DNA of 64,000 nucleotides from Noviluteimonas sp052115395 (GCA_052115395.1 JBFRGO010000001.1), one strand, 5' to 3'; counted from the stretch's first letter, positions 16,577-25,321 are shown. Translations and numbers: made by a program. The notes: generated from the sequence alone by a model not told the origin.

Positions 16577-17125
16577 TCAGCTGGCGAGCGAAGTGCGGGC
16601 CAAACGCTGGGTCAGTTCCAGGCGCCGCGTGTAAGTCCGTTGCAGTCGGCCGAGCAGGAAGCGCGCGTCCGGGTCGCGCGCCAGCGCGGTGCGGATCTGC
16701 GCGGCGCTGCGGTCGAGCACCTTCAGTTGCGCGTCGCCCTTGGCCGGCGGCGGCGTGTAGGCGTCGATTTCCTTGAGCGCCGCCTGGTATTCGCGCGTCA
16801 TCGCTTCGGCTTCGACGGCGATGATGCGGCCGTGCACGCCGGGCGCGGGCGCCGCGACATCGGGCGTCACCGGGCGAATCTGCCAGGCGATGCCCAGCGC
16901 CAGCGCGAGCGAGGCGGCCGTGGCCAGTGGAATGAGCGGACGCCAGGACTTGCGGACCGGCGCGGACGCGACCTGCGGCGTCGCGGCGATGCGCGAGGCG
17001 ATCGCGGGCCACAGGTCGGCGGCGGGCGCGACGTCCGTGCGAAGGGCGCGCAGTTCCCATCGCAGCGCGTCAGGGAGCATGCCGTCCGGGAGCGGGCCGT
17101 CTTGTTTGTCGATGTCATGCGTCAT
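16577..17125 (-). CDS. Putative anti-sigma factor (single-pass membrane protein)
   Basis: 182 residues: a cytoplasmic N-terminal part (1-65), one transmembrane helix (about 68-86: PLIPLATAASLALALGIAWQI) and a periplasmic helical part. It lacks the ZAS zinc motif (HxxxCxxC), so it is not a classical zinc anti-sigma factor. It starts inside the 3' end of the ECF sigma gene (11 bp overlap), the usual position for the cognate anti-sigma factor. The family is not named with certainty; the role is inferred from topology and neighbours. Confidence 0.7.
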   Translation of the reverse strand: MTHDIDKQDGPLPDGMLPDALRWELRALRTDVAPAADLWPAIASRIAATPQVASAPVRKSWRPLIPLATAASLALALGIAWQIRPVTPDVAAPAPGVHGRIIAVEAEAMTREYQAALKEIDAYTPPPAKGDAQLKVLDRSAAQIRTALARDPDARFLLGRLQRTYTRRLELTQRLARTSLAS

Positions 17126-17726
17126 GGGAACCTCCGAGGCGCGTGCGCAGCAATCCGCGCGCGCGATGCAACTGGGCCTTCGAACTGCCGACCGCCATGC
17201 CGAGTTCGGCGGCGATCTCTTCATGCTTCCAACCTTCCACGTCGTGCAAGACCAACACCGCGCGCGCCCGCGGGGGCAGGGTGGCCACGGCGCGCTCCAG
17301 GTCCATCGTCAGCGCCGTGCCGTGGCCGGCCGAATCGGGCGTGCCGAGCTGGTCGAGCGCGTCCTCGTCGTCGCTGGCCTGCGGCCGGCTGCGGCGCGCG
17401 CGCAATTCCATCAGGGCGGTGTTCACGGCCAGGCGATGCAGCCAGGTCGTGAACGCGCTTTCGAAGCGATAGCCCGGCAGGGCTTGCCAGCACCGCACGA
17501 AGGCTTCCTGCGTGAGGTCTTCGGCGCGGCCGGCGTGGCCGCCGACCAAGCGCATGATCACGCCGTGGACCCGTGCGTTATGGCGCCGGTAGATCGCCTC
17601 GAAAGCGCTCGCGTCGCCACGCCCCGCCGCACGCACCAACGCGCCATCGGCGTCCTCGCCGGGCTCGGCGGACGGAGGTGCTGCGGTGGCTTGTGGTGTC
17701 CATGCGGTCACGGCGGAGGTCAGCAT
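17115..17726 (-). CDS. ECF-type RNA polymerase sigma factor
   Basis: 203 residues. Region 2 (EAIYRRHNARVHGVIMRLVGGHAGRAEDLTQEAFVRCWQAL) and region 4 (LPPRARAVLVLHDVEGWKHEEIAAELGMAVGSSKAQLHRAR) are complete and region 3 is absent, as in group-4 sigma factors. ATG at 17724-17726 is chosen because a GGAG site lies five bases upstream; a GTG six bases earlier has no proper site. The protein directs polymerase to its own operon and to envelope-stress-type targets (inference). The anti-sigma-like gene overlaps its end. Confidence 0.92.
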   Translation of the reverse strand: MLTSAVTAWTPQATAAPPSAEPGEDADGALVRAAGRGDASAFEAIYRRHNARVHGVIMRLVGGHAGRAEDLTQEAFVRCWQALPGYRFESAFTTWLHRLAVNTALMELRARRSRPQASDDEDALDQLGTPDSAGHGTALTMDLERAVATLPPRARAVLVLHDVEGWKHEEIAAELGMAVGSSKAQLHRARGLLRTRLGGSHDA

Positions 17727-17793
17727 ACTCACTCCGATGCACGGTCAGCCGGCAAGGTTTAGAGCCGCTTGTGGGGGCCGCGGCGGGCTAGAA

Positions 17794-17799
17794 TCGCCC
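17794..17799 (+). promoter_or_regulatory. Candidate -10 (tagaat) for fumarase
   Basis: A tagaat hexamer lies about 27 bases upstream of the GTG start, within a GC-rich setting (cgggctagaatcgcccc). No convincing -35 is seen at the ideal distance, so this is a weak call. Confidence 0.3.
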
Positions 17800-17825
17800 C
17801 CTTCGCACGCCCCCCCGGTTGTCCC

Positions 17826-19379
17826 GTGACCCAAGTTTCGCCTTCCGTCCGTCCCGCAGGCCCCGTTTCGATCCGCCAGGAAGACCTGATCCAGTCGGTC
17901 GCCGACGCCCTGCAGTACATCTCCTACTACCACCCCGTCGACTACATCCGGAACCTGTCGGCCGCCTACGAGCGCGAGCAGAGCGCGGCCGCGAAGGACG
18001 CGATCGCCCAGATCCTGATCAATTCGCGCATGTGCGCCGAAGGCCACCGCCCGATCTGCCAGGACACCGGCATCGTCACGGTCTTCCTCACCATCGGCAT
18101 GGACATCCGCTGGGACGACGCCACGATGGGCGTGGAGGAGATGGTCCACGAAGGCGTGCGCCGCGCCTACAACCATCCCGACAACAAGCTGCGCGCCAGC
18201 GTGCTCGCCGATCCGGCCGGCAAGCGCACCAACACGAAGGACAACACGCCCGGCGTGGTCAACGTCCGCGTCGTGCCGGGCAACACGGTCGAGGTGATCG
18301 TCGCGGCCAAGGGCGGCGGGTCGGAAGCCAAGTCGAAGTTCGCGATGCTCAATCCCTCCGATTCCATCGTCGATTGGGTGCTCAAGACCGTGCCGACGAT
18401 GGGCGCCGGCTGGTGCCCGCCGGGCATGCTCGGCATCGGCATCGGCGGCACCGCCGAGAAGGCGATGCTGCTGGCGAAGGAAGCGCTGATGGAGCCGATC
18501 GACATCGTCGAGCTGCAGGCGCGCGGCGCATCCAACCGCGCCGAGGAATTGCGCCTGGAGCTCTACGACAAGGTCAACGCGCTGGGCATCGGCGCGCAGG
18601 GCCTGGGTGGCCTGACCACCGTGCTCGACATCAAGGTGAAGGATTACCCGACGCACGCGGCGAACCTGCCGATCGCATTGATCCCCAACTGCGCCGCCAC
18701 GCGCCACGCGCACTTCGTACTCGACGGCAGCGGGCCGGTGATGCTTCAGCCGCCTTCGCTGGAAGATTGGCCGAAGCTCACCTACGACGCCTCCAAGGGC
18801 CGCCGCGTCGACCTGGATACGCTGACGAAGGACGACCTCGCGACCTGGCAACCGGGCGAAGTGCTGCTGCTCAACGGCAAGCTGCTCACCGGTCGCGATG
18901 CCGCGCACAAGCGCATCGTCGAAATGTTGAATCGCGGCGAGTCCTTGCCGGTCGACCTGCGCGGCCGTTTCATCTACTACGTCGGTCCCGTCGATCCGGT
19001 GCGCGACGAAGTCGTCGGCCCCGCCGGCCCGACCACCGCCACGCGCATGGACAAGTTCACCGAACAGGTGCTCGCGCAGACCGGCCTGCTGGGCATGGTC
19101 GGCAAGGCCGAACGCGGCCCGGTCGCGATCGAGGCGATCCGCAAGCACGGCTCGGCCTACCTGATGGCGGTCGGCGGCGCGGCCTACCTGGTCTCCAAGG
19201 CGATCAAGGCCGCGAAGGTCGTCGCCTTCGAAGACCTCGGCATGGAAGCGATCTACGAATTCACCGTGCAGGACATGCCGGTCACGGTGGCGGTGGATGC
19301 CAGCGGGACGTCGGTCCACGCGACCGGCCCGAAGGAATGGCAGGCGCGCATCGGGAAAATCCCGGTGGTGGTCGCTTGA
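17826..19379 (+). CDS. fumA: Fumarate hydratase, class I (iron-sulfur)
   Basis: 517 residues from a GTG start. It is the single-chain class I form with fused alpha and beta parts: RPICQDTGIVTVF carries a cluster cysteine, GAGWCPPGMLGIGIGG and IPNCAATRHAHF the other two. The C-terminal part has TTATRMDKFTEQVL and the GGAAYLVSKAIK segment of the beta domain. It interconverts fumarate and malate in the citric acid cycle using an oxygen-sensitive 4Fe-4S cluster. The GTG at 17826 is used because the longer frame (17769) extends across the promoter region. The next gene starts inside its stop codon. Confidence 0.92.
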   Translation: MTQVSPSVRPAGPVSIRQEDLIQSVADALQYISYYHPVDYIRNLSAAYEREQSAAAKDAIAQILINSRMCAEGHRPICQDTGIVTVFLTIGMDIRWDDATMGVEEMVHEGVRRAYNHPDNKLRASVLADPAGKRTNTKDNTPGVVNVRVVPGNTVEVIVAAKGGGSEAKSKFAMLNPSDSIVDWVLKTVPTMGAGWCPPGMLGIGIGGTAEKAMLLAKEALMEPIDIVELQARGASNRAEELRLELYDKVNALGIGAQGLGGLTTVLDIKVKDYPTHAANLPIALIPNCAATRHAHFVLDGSGPVMLQPPSLEDWPKLTYDASKGRRVDLDTLTKDDLATWQPGEVLLLNGKLLTGRDAAHKRIVEMLNRGESLPVDLRGRFIYYVGPVDPVRDEVVGPAGPTTATRMDKFTEQVLAQTGLLGMVGKAERGPVAIEAIRKHGSAYLMAVGGAAYLVSKAIKAAKVVAFEDLGMEAIYEFTVQDMPVTVAVDASGTSVHATGPKEWQARIGKIPVVVA

Positions 19380-19783
19380 TCGCCCCGACGCTCGTCGAAC
19401 ACGCCGCCGCCGGCCAGCCCTTCAAGGTGCGATTCGAACAGCACCACGGCTACGTGCGCGCCTACGTGCACGAAGGCCGCGACAGCCTGGAGGTCTCCAT
19501 CGCCATGTGGCAGATGCTCGGCGCGTATTGCCGCGCGCACGGCGCCACGCGGCTGCTGGTGGTCGAAGACCTCGACGGCACCGTGCCGCTGGAGCAGGTC
19601 GACGATGTCATCGCCGCGATGGCCGACGCCGGCTTCGGCGCGATCCGCACCGCCTTCGTCGAACTGCAGGACGACCTGCAGGGCAGCGAGCACGGTTCGA
19701 TCCTCGCCAGCGAACGCGGCGTGCAGGTCTACGTGACCAACGACGAGTTCGTCGCGCGCCACTGGCTGATGTACGGGGAGTAG
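19376..19783 (+). CDS. SpoIIAA-like (STAS superfamily) small protein
   Basis: 135 residues from a TTG start that overlaps the fumarase stop (TTGA). The pattern of alternating strands and helices (VRAYVHEG, EVSIAMWQMLGAYCRAHGATRLLVVEDLDG, FGAIRTAFVELQ) resembles SpoIIAA-like proteins, which are STAS-fold and often act as lipid-binding or regulatory modules. It is a relative in style of the protein at 61020-61385. No ATG gives a full-length fold, so the TTG start is the best choice and implies coupling to fumarase translation. Function unknown. Confidence 0.6.
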   Translation: MIAPTLVEHAAAGQPFKVRFEQHHGYVRAYVHEGRDSLEVSIAMWQMLGAYCRAHGATRLLVVEDLDGTVPLEQVDDVIAAMADAGFGAIRTAFVELQDDLQGSEHGSILASERGVQVYVTNDEFVARHWLMYGE

Positions 19784-19787
19784 CGCC

Positions 19788-21089
19788 TCACTCCGGCGAC
19801 GCGGGGTTCTTGTCGTCGAGCAGGTTCACGTCTTCGGACTTGCGCTGCGCTTCGGCCAGTTGCGCGTCGATTTCCTTGTCCTTCGAGGTGTCGACGTGCA
19901 TCGCGTGTTCCACCGTCGGCGCGGACGGCGCCACCGCGGGCGCCGGCGTGCCGGCGCGGCGCACGCCGCCTTTGTCGAGCGCGGACTTGACCGCACGCAT
20001 CGCTTCGCTGCGCACGCGCGGCACGCTGTTTTCGCGCTGGTCGACCCAGCCCAGGAACTGCGCCTTCAACTGGTCGTGCAGGTATTCGACGATCAGCGCG
20101 TTGGGCTTGGGATCCTCGAGCACGCCCTTGATCCCGCGCAAACGCTCCAGGCCGAGCCGGAGCGCATCACCCACCGATGCATTCGGATCCAGCGGCACGA
20201 TGAAGTCGAAGCGGCGCTTCGGATTTTCCGTGTAGTTGAGGACCACCGAACGAAACACCAGCGCGTTGGGCAGCGCGACCTGGTTGCCGTCGAGCGTCAT
20301 CAGCAGGGTGGTGCGCGAGGTCAGCGCGACGACCTTGCCTTCGTGCACGCGATCCACGACCACGTGGTCGCCCGGCGCGAAGGGCCGGCGCAGGCTGAGC
20401 AGGATGCCGGCGATGTAGTTCTCCGCGATGTCCTTGAACGCGAAACCGAGCACCAGGCCGATGACGCCCGCCGAGCCGAGGACCGCGCCGACGAGCGAGG
20501 ACGCGCCCAGCAGGTCCAGCGCGACCAGGATGCCGACCAGCGTGATCGCGCCCTGCACCAGGCGACGGAGCAGGGCTTCCATGTAGGGGTTGTTGCTGTG
20601 CACGCGCGCCATCCAGCGCATGCGGCGCGAGAGGCCGCGGCCGATCCACGCGGCGAGCAACACGATCGCCATCGCGATGACGAGCAGGGGCGTGGCCGCC
20701 ACCAGGCGCACGAGTTTGTCGCCCACCGCCCGCACCGCCACCTGGAAGCGATCGGACAACTTCGTGCTCAGCACGACGCGGTTCTCCACGCCCGTCACGC
20801 CGGCGGTCTCCGCGGCGATGGCGCCCGCCATGTCGATGTCGGCCTTGGTCACCGCTTCGCCATGCAGCATCGCGACGCGATTGATCACGCTGACTTCCAC
20901 GTCGGCCAGTTGCGGTTGCGAGGCCAGGCGCGCTTCCACGCGCTTGTCGAGCGCGCGGTCGGTCGCGTCGACGGCGCCGGGGACCGACGTGGCGGCCGAG
21001 GGCAGCACCGGGGCCGGCGTGCGGGCATGGACACCCAGGGACAACAGCAACAGCAGGGGCGCAAGGCGCGCGGCGATCGATCGGGTCAT
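19788..21089 (-). CDS. MscS-type mechanosensitive channel with periplasmic BON domain
   Basis: 433 residues. A signal sequence is followed by a BON domain (about 45-105: RALDKRVEARLASQP, EVSVINRVAMLHGEAV, ENRVVLSTK). Transmembrane helices and the MscS core follow: pore helix SSLVGAVLGSAGVIGLVLGFAFKDIAENYIAGILLSLRRPF and the beta domain GDHVVVDRVHEGKVVALTSRTT. The C-terminal tail is charged and disordered. MscS channels release solutes on osmotic down-shock; BON domains bind lipid or envelope components, so the added domain may tie gating to the membrane or cell wall (inference). ATG at 21087-21089 is preferred over a TTG two codons earlier. Confidence 0.9.
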   Translation of the reverse strand: MTRSIAARLAPLLLLLSLGVHARTPAPVLPSAATSVPGAVDATDRALDKRVEARLASQPQLADVEVSVINRVAMLHGEAVTKADIDMAGAIAAETAGVTGVENRVVLSTKLSDRFQVAVRAVGDKLVRLVAATPLLVIAMAIVLLAAWIGRGLSRRMRWMARVHSNNPYMEALLRRLVQGAITLVGILVALDLLGASSLVGAVLGSAGVIGLVLGFAFKDIAENYIAGILLSLRRPFAPGDHVVVDRVHEGKVVALTSRTTLLMTLDGNQVALPNALVFRSVVLNYTENPKRRFDFIVPLDPNASVGDALRLGLERLRGIKGVLEDPKPNALIVEYLHDQLKAQFLGWVDQRENSVPRVRSEAMRAVKSALDKGGVRRAGTPAPAVAPSAPTVEHAMHVDTSKDKEIDAQLAEAQRKSEDVNLLDDKNPASPE

Positions 21090-21125
21090 TCGCAACCGTC
21101 GTGGCGTCGGAAAGGCCCCGCCAGT

Positions 21126-22430
21126 CTACAGCTGCGAGCGGATCGGCAGGATCACGCGCTCGATGAACTTCTCCTTCAGCGGTCGCTTCTCCCACATCTC
21201 GTAGGTATAGCCCTTCGATTTGGTCAGGTCCTGCTCGAAGATCTGCGTCATGTGCTCGGCGAACGCAGTGTCATAGACGTTGAGGCTCGCCTCGTCGTTG
21301 AGGCGGAAGCTGCGCAGGTCGAAGTTGGTCGAACCCACCGACGTCATCTCCTTGTCCACGATCATCATCTTGTTGTGGAACATGGTCGGTTCGAATTCGC
21401 TGATCGCGATGCCGGCCTGCAACAATGGGCCCCAATCCATGCGCGAGGCATGGCGCGCGGCGTCCGAATCGGTGTTCTTGCCCGGCACGATCACGCGGAC
21501 GCGCACGCCGCGCTTGCGTGCCGCGAGCAAGGCGTTGGTGATCAATTCGTCGGGAATGAAGTACGCCGCTTCCAGGTCGATGGAATGTTCGGCCGCCGCG
21601 ATCGCCATCAGGTACATCAGGTGCATGCTTTCGCTGCCGCCGTTGGGCGAGCTGATGAACAGGTGCGCGTCCATGCCGTCGGCGCTTTCCAGCGCCGGGA
21701 AGTTGTCGGGGCCGTTGAGCACTTCGCCCGTGGTCTTGATCCAGTTGTCGTTGAACGCCGCCTGGAACTGCGCGACGACCGGGCCTTCGACGCGGAAATG
21801 CATGTCGCGCCAGTGGTCCTTGTCCTGTCCATGGCCCTTCCACGGATCACCGATGCCCACGCCGCCGGTGAAGCCCACGCGCCCGTCGATGATCAGCAGC
21901 TTGCGATGGGTGCGATTGTTCATGCGCGCCAGGTTGTACCAATGCAGCGGGCGATAGCGCACGACGTGCACGCCGGCCTGCTTCATCTGGTCGAGCAGCG
22001 ATTCTTCCATGTTGTAGCTGCCGGCCCAGTCGATGGTGACGTGGACCTGCACGCCGGCCTTGGCGCGCTCGCACAGCGCGGCGGCGAAATCGCGGCCGAT
22101 CTGGCCTTCCCAGTAGATGTAGGTTTCGAAGCTGATCGTCTTCTTCGCGCCGCGGATGCCTTCGAGCATCGCGGGGAAGATTTCGTCGCCGTTCTGCAGG
22201 TCCTTGATCACGTTGTGCGACAGGATCGCCGGGCCGAGCAGCACCCCCATCTCGCGACGGAACTGCGGGTCGGCCACCGCGTACCGGTGTTCGACCTTGC
22301 GTTGGATCTGTTTTTCCGGCTTGACGAAGTTCAGGCCGAGGATGACGGCCAAACCGGTCACGAGGATGGTGACGATGACAACGGTCAGCATGCGGGTCTT
22401 GCTCCAGCGCATCGCGCGCCCCGGGTCCAT
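21126..22430 (-). CDS. Phospholipase D-type phosphatidyltransferase, cardiolipin synthase-like
   Basis: 434 residues. One N-terminal transmembrane helix (about 12-35) is followed by two HKD domains: THRKLLIIDGRVGFTGG (about 195-211) and FHNKMMIVDKEMTSVGSTNFD (about 353-373). The two HxKx4D sets make one active site, as in cardiolipin synthases of the ClsA/ClsB/ClsC group. It would condense phospholipids at the inner membrane or act as a hydrolase; the exact substrate is not readable. It stands alone between the MscS gene and a DUF456 gene. Confidence 0.9.
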   Translation of the reverse strand: MDPGRAMRWSKTRMLTVVIVTILVTGLAVILGLNFVKPEKQIQRKVEHRYAVADPQFRREMGVLLGPAILSHNVIKDLQNGDEIFPAMLEGIRGAKKTISFETYIYWEGQIGRDFAAALCERAKAGVQVHVTIDWAGSYNMEESLLDQMKQAGVHVVRYRPLHWYNLARMNNRTHRKLLIIDGRVGFTGGVGIGDPWKGHGQDKDHWRDMHFRVEGPVVAQFQAAFNDNWIKTTGEVLNGPDNFPALESADGMDAHLFISSPNGGSESMHLMYLMAIAAAEHSIDLEAAYFIPDELITNALLAARKRGVRVRVIVPGKNTDSDAARHASRMDWGPLLQAGIAISEFEPTMFHNKMMIVDKEMTSVGSTNFDLRSFRLNDEASLNVYDTAFAEHMTQIFEQDLTKSKGYTYEMWEKRPLKEKFIERVILPIRSQL

Positions 22431-22488
22431 GGGAGCGGATGACGGTAAAGAAGCGGCCGCAGCCCCCGCGTGAATTGGACGCGGCGTT

Positions 22489-22977
22489 CTAGAAGAACCA
22501 GGCGAACGCGAACACCCCGAGCATCGCGAAAGCCAGCCCCAGCTTCAGCACGATGCCCAGCACGATGCCCAGCCACGTGCCGAAGCCGACCTTCGCGGCT
22601 TGCCGGATTTCCCGGCCGTGGATCAACTCGCCGATGAGCGCGCCCACGAACGGACCGATGAACAAGCCCAGCGGCGGCATCACGAACAGGCCCGCGAAGG
22701 TGCCCAGGATCGCGCCCCAGATGGCCTGCTTGCTCGCGCCGACACGCTTGGCCCCATGCGCGGTGGCCCAGAAGTCGATCACGAACGACACCGCGGTCAT
22801 CAGGCCGAGCACGACGAGCGTGACCCATCCGATTTCCTGGAAATTGCCCGCCCATGCGGCGAGCAACATGCCGGCGAAGACCAGGGGCAATCCGGGCAGG
22901 GCCGGCAGGATCACGCCGGCCAGGCCGACGAGGACGAGCAGGGCGGCGATGGCGTAGAGCAACGCTTGCTGGGTCAT
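22489..22977 (-). CDS. DUF456 membrane protein
   Basis: 162 residues, almost wholly hydrophobic with about four to five transmembrane helices. It contains the glycine-rich pairs typical of DUF456 (WAGNFQEIGW, FVMPPLGLFIGPFVGALIGELIHG). The family function is unknown. It lies downstream of, but separated by a terminator from, the metallopeptidase gene, so it should have its own promoter. Confidence 0.85.
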   Translation of the reverse strand: MTQQALLYAIAALLVLVGLAGVILPALPGLPLVFAGMLLAAWAGNFQEIGWVTLVVLGLMTAVSFVIDFWATAHGAKRVGASKQAIWGAILGTFAGLFVMPPLGLFIGPFVGALIGELIHGREIRQAAKVGFGTWLGIVLGIVLKLGLAFAMLGVFAFAWFF

Positions 22978-22996
22978 CTGGGTTCTCTGGTTGCAC

Positions 22997-23022
22997 GAAA
23001 AACCCGGCCTTTCGGCCGGGTT
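22997..23022 (-). terminator. Intrinsic terminator after the metallopeptidase gene
   Basis: A perfect 9-bp stem (aacccggcc / ggccgggtt) with a gaaa loop is followed on the minus strand by a short T-run (gggtttttcg). It is placed 20 bases after the stop codon of the M35-like gene. Confidence 0.85.
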
Positions 23023-23041
23023 CGGTTTCCCGCATCTTGCC

Positions 23042-24157
23042 TCAGTTCTGGAACGGGTTGTTCTCCGCGAAGTATTCGTGGCTGTCGGCGTTGTCCAGCG
23101 CCGAGGCCGGATCGGTGATCGCCAGGTTCTTCGCGCCGGCCTGGCCGTAGACGTGGTCGTCGGTGCTGGCGGTGACGTTGAAGTGGCTCATCTCGTGCAC
23201 GAGCGTGCCGGCCTTGGAATCGGTGCCCGTCAGCGGCGCACTCCAGAACGCGCGGCAGACGAAGATTTCGTAGGGGCGCGTCGGATACACGTAGGCGTAG
23301 TAGCTCTGGTTGCAGCCGCAGTTGATCTTCACCTGGCCGGCGCTCTGGTCCATCGCTGCGTCGATCGAGGTGAAGTGCGACTTGGCCGTGTTGTAGCGCG
23401 TGGACGTGTAGGTCCCGAACCACGTCGTGTAGCGCGGGCCCGCCGTGCCGGCGTTGAGATAGCCCTTCGCGTTTTCGGTGTACGTGCGCGCGCTGTTGAC
23501 CGCGCTGCCCGCGGTGCTGATCTGCGAGGTCGTGCAACCGACGTAGCTCACGCCGTTGACGACGGTGCCGCCACCACCGGTCGGCGGCTTCTTCGCACCA
23601 TTGCCGCCAGCCTTGCCGAGCAACTGGTCGCGGCCGTCGACCCACAGGCGCAGGGGCGCCGAGCGCGCGATCATCGGCGCGCCGGAGGCCTGGCGCAGCA
23701 TCGCGCCACCCGAGAGAGAGGCGTGTTGCAGCGGCGAGGCGAAGGTCACCGTGTACTGGCCGGTCTGCGCCAGATCGTAGGCAGCGGACAGATCCACTTT
23801 CGCGATGTAGGTTTGGCCCGGGCGAATGATCGCGAAGTCCGCCGCGGTCGGCAGGCCGCGCTTCACCAGCGGACCTTCGTACTGCACGGGCTTGCCGTCA
23901 CGGCTCACCTGGAACAGGCGGGCTTCGAGGAAATCCGACGGCAGCTGCCACTTCGGCACGCGCACCGTATTGCGGCTGGTATTGGTGATGCGCACTTCGA
24001 CGGCGCCGAGGAAGTCGCTGGCCTTGCCGGTGGCGGCGACCATGCTGACCTGCAGCGGATTGCTGCGCGCGGTGGGCGGTGCGGCGGTGGAGACCGCTGC
24101 GATCGAACCGGCGAGGAGGGCGGATGCGACGACGGTCTGGCTGACGGACAGTTTCAT
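23042..24157 (-). CDS. Secreted M35-family (aspzincin) metalloendopeptidase
   Basis: 371 residues. A signal peptide (cleavage near AVSTAA) is followed by an immunoglobulin-like N-terminal domain (about 35-170), a Gly-rich linker (GGNGAKKPPTGGGG) and the catalytic domain. The zinc site is LVHEMSHF (HExxH), and the third ligand lies in the aspzincin-type motif TDDHVYG about 10 residues later. These enzymes are zinc endopeptidases, often lysine-specific, secreted outside the cell. ATG at 24157 has an AAGGGG site. A terminator follows the gene, so it is monocistronic. Predatory Lysobacter-type bacteria export several such proteases. Confidence 0.9.
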   Translation of the reverse strand: MKLSVSQTVVASALLAGSIAAVSTAAPPTARSNPLQVSMVAATGKASDFLGAVEVRITNTSRNTVRVPKWQLPSDFLEARLFQVSRDGKPVQYEGPLVKRGLPTAADFAIIRPGQTYIAKVDLSAAYDLAQTGQYTVTFASPLQHASLSGGAMLRQASGAPMIARSAPLRLWVDGRDQLLGKAGGNGAKKPPTGGGGTVVNGVSYVGCTTSQISTAGSAVNSARTYTENAKGYLNAGTAGPRYTTWFGTYTSTRYNTAKSHFTSIDAAMDQSAGQVKINCGCNQSYYAYVYPTRPYEIFVCRAFWSAPLTGTDSKAGTLVHEMSHFNVTASTDDHVYGQAGAKNLAITDPASALDNADSHEYFAENNPFQN

Positions 24158-24228
24158 GCGATCGGAACCCCTTGGGTGGTTGGAACCCTGCCGGCGGCAT
24201 ATGCGCGAAGCGCGCGTGAAGAAAATGC

Positions 24229-24256
24229 AAAAAAGAGGCCGCCCGCAGGCGGCCTC
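24229..24256 (-). terminator. Intrinsic terminator after glycine-zipper lipoprotein gene
   Basis: On the minus strand a perfect 9-bp stem (gaggccgcc / ggcggcctc) with a 4-base loop is followed by six T. It lies 32 bases past the stop codon. Confidence 0.88.
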
Positions 24257-24288
24257 GAACAAGGACGAACTTGGGGCTGGTTCGCTGA

Positions 24289-24750
24289 TCAGTTCGCCCA
24301 GGCGCGGCCGTTGTAGACGCGCACATACGCGCCTTCGCGGATTCCGCCGACATCGGTCTGGTTGAGCGTGACCGTGTTGCCGTTGTCCATGCGCACATAG
24401 ACGTTGTAGCTCTGCGCCTTGTTCATGTTCTTCTGGATCGCCGAGCCGGCGACCGCGCCGCCGACCGCGCCGGCGACCGTGGCGGCATTCTGCTTGCCGT
24501 TGCTCGTGTTCTTCGCCAGCTCATGGCCCGCGACCGCACCGACCACGCCACCCAGGACCGCGCCCGTGGTGCCACTGGTCTGCTGCGAACCCACCGCGTC
24601 GATGCGCGTGACCGTGCCGCAGTCGTAGCAGCTCTGCGCAGGCGGCGGCGTGTTGTAACCAGACGTGCCGTTGTACGACGGCGACGTCGATGCGCAGCCC
24701 GCGAGCGCGAGGGTGGCGACGGCGGCTGCAGCAAGCATGTGCATCTTCAT
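24289..24750 (-). CDS. Glycine-zipper 2TM lipoprotein (SlyB/OsmB-like)
   Basis: 153 residues. A lipoprotein signal with lipobox LAGC is followed by a Ser/Thr/Pro linker with a CYDC pair, a glycine-zipper hairpin (AVLGGVVGAVAGHELAKNTSNG ... VAGAVGGAVAGSAIQKN) and a C-terminal beta domain (YNVYVRMDNGNTVTLNQ). Such proteins sit in the outer membrane and respond to envelope stress. It is transcribed alone and ends at a strong terminator. Confidence 0.87.
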   Translation of the reverse strand: MKMHMLAAAAVATLALAGCASTSPSYNGTSGYNTPPPAQSCYDCGTVTRIDAVGSQQTSGTTGAVLGGVVGAVAGHELAKNTSNGKQNAATVAGAVGGAVAGSAIQKNMNKAQSYNVYVRMDNGNTVTLNQTDVGGIREGAYVRVYNGRAWAN

Positions 24751-24904
24751 GCGACTCTCCTGTCGGTGTTTGTCCGGCACCGATGCTGTGAGTCGCGCGG
24801 TGAACAGGGCATCAAGCGCGCGGGTTTCGCCGCGCGCGCATCAGCGCATGTTCAGTTGCCGGATCTTCAGCAACGCAATCAGCGACGCGATCAGGCTTGC
24901 AATA

Positions 24905-25321
24905 TCAACCGCGGAAATCCTGGTGGCACGCCTTGCACGCGTTGCCGATGGACTCCATCGTCTTGGCCAGGGCGGGGCAGGTGAGCGGCGGATTCGCGCG
25001 CGCGGCATCCAGTGCGGCGCGGAAACCGCCGGCGGCCTTGGTGAATCGCGCGTCGTCGCGCAGGTCGGGGAAGGCAGCTTCGATGTCGTCGGCGGTCAGC
25101 CGCAACGCATTGAAGTGCGGCAGCGTGTCGGTCGCGTTGCAGCGGTTGGCCTCGAGGTTGTTCTTCAGTTGCACCGCATGCCATTGCTGCACGTGCATCA
25201 GCGCATCGGGGAAAGGATCCTGCCGCGCCTGCCACGTGCGAATGCCCATCACGGTGAGGATGGCGCCCACCACCAGGCCGACAAGGAAGAGGAAGAAGTA
25301 ACGCGCCCCGGTGCCTGCCAT
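24905..25321 (-). CDS. Membrane-anchored cytochrome c'-like protein
   Basis: 138 residues. An N-terminal transmembrane anchor (about 8-27) is followed by a helical domain that ends in NACKACHQDFRG. A CxxCH haem site at the very C-terminus of a four-helix protein is the pattern of cytochromes c' and c556. The gene has 15 bases of 5' leader before the divergent tcdA region. It would lie in the periplasm and may bind NO or carry electrons (family knowledge only). Confidence 0.7.
   Translation of the reverse strand: MAGTGARYFFLFLVGLVVGAILTVMGIRTWQARQDPFPDALMHVQQWHAVQLKNNLEANRCNATDTLPHFNALRLTADDIEAAFPDLRDDARFTKAAGGFRAALDAARANPPLTCPALAKTMESIGNACKACHQDFRG

Noticed and set aside
19860..22442. 860-codon + strand frame across the MscS and phospholipase D genes
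   Set aside because: It spans two well-supported minus-strand genes and shows no domain; antisense artefact.
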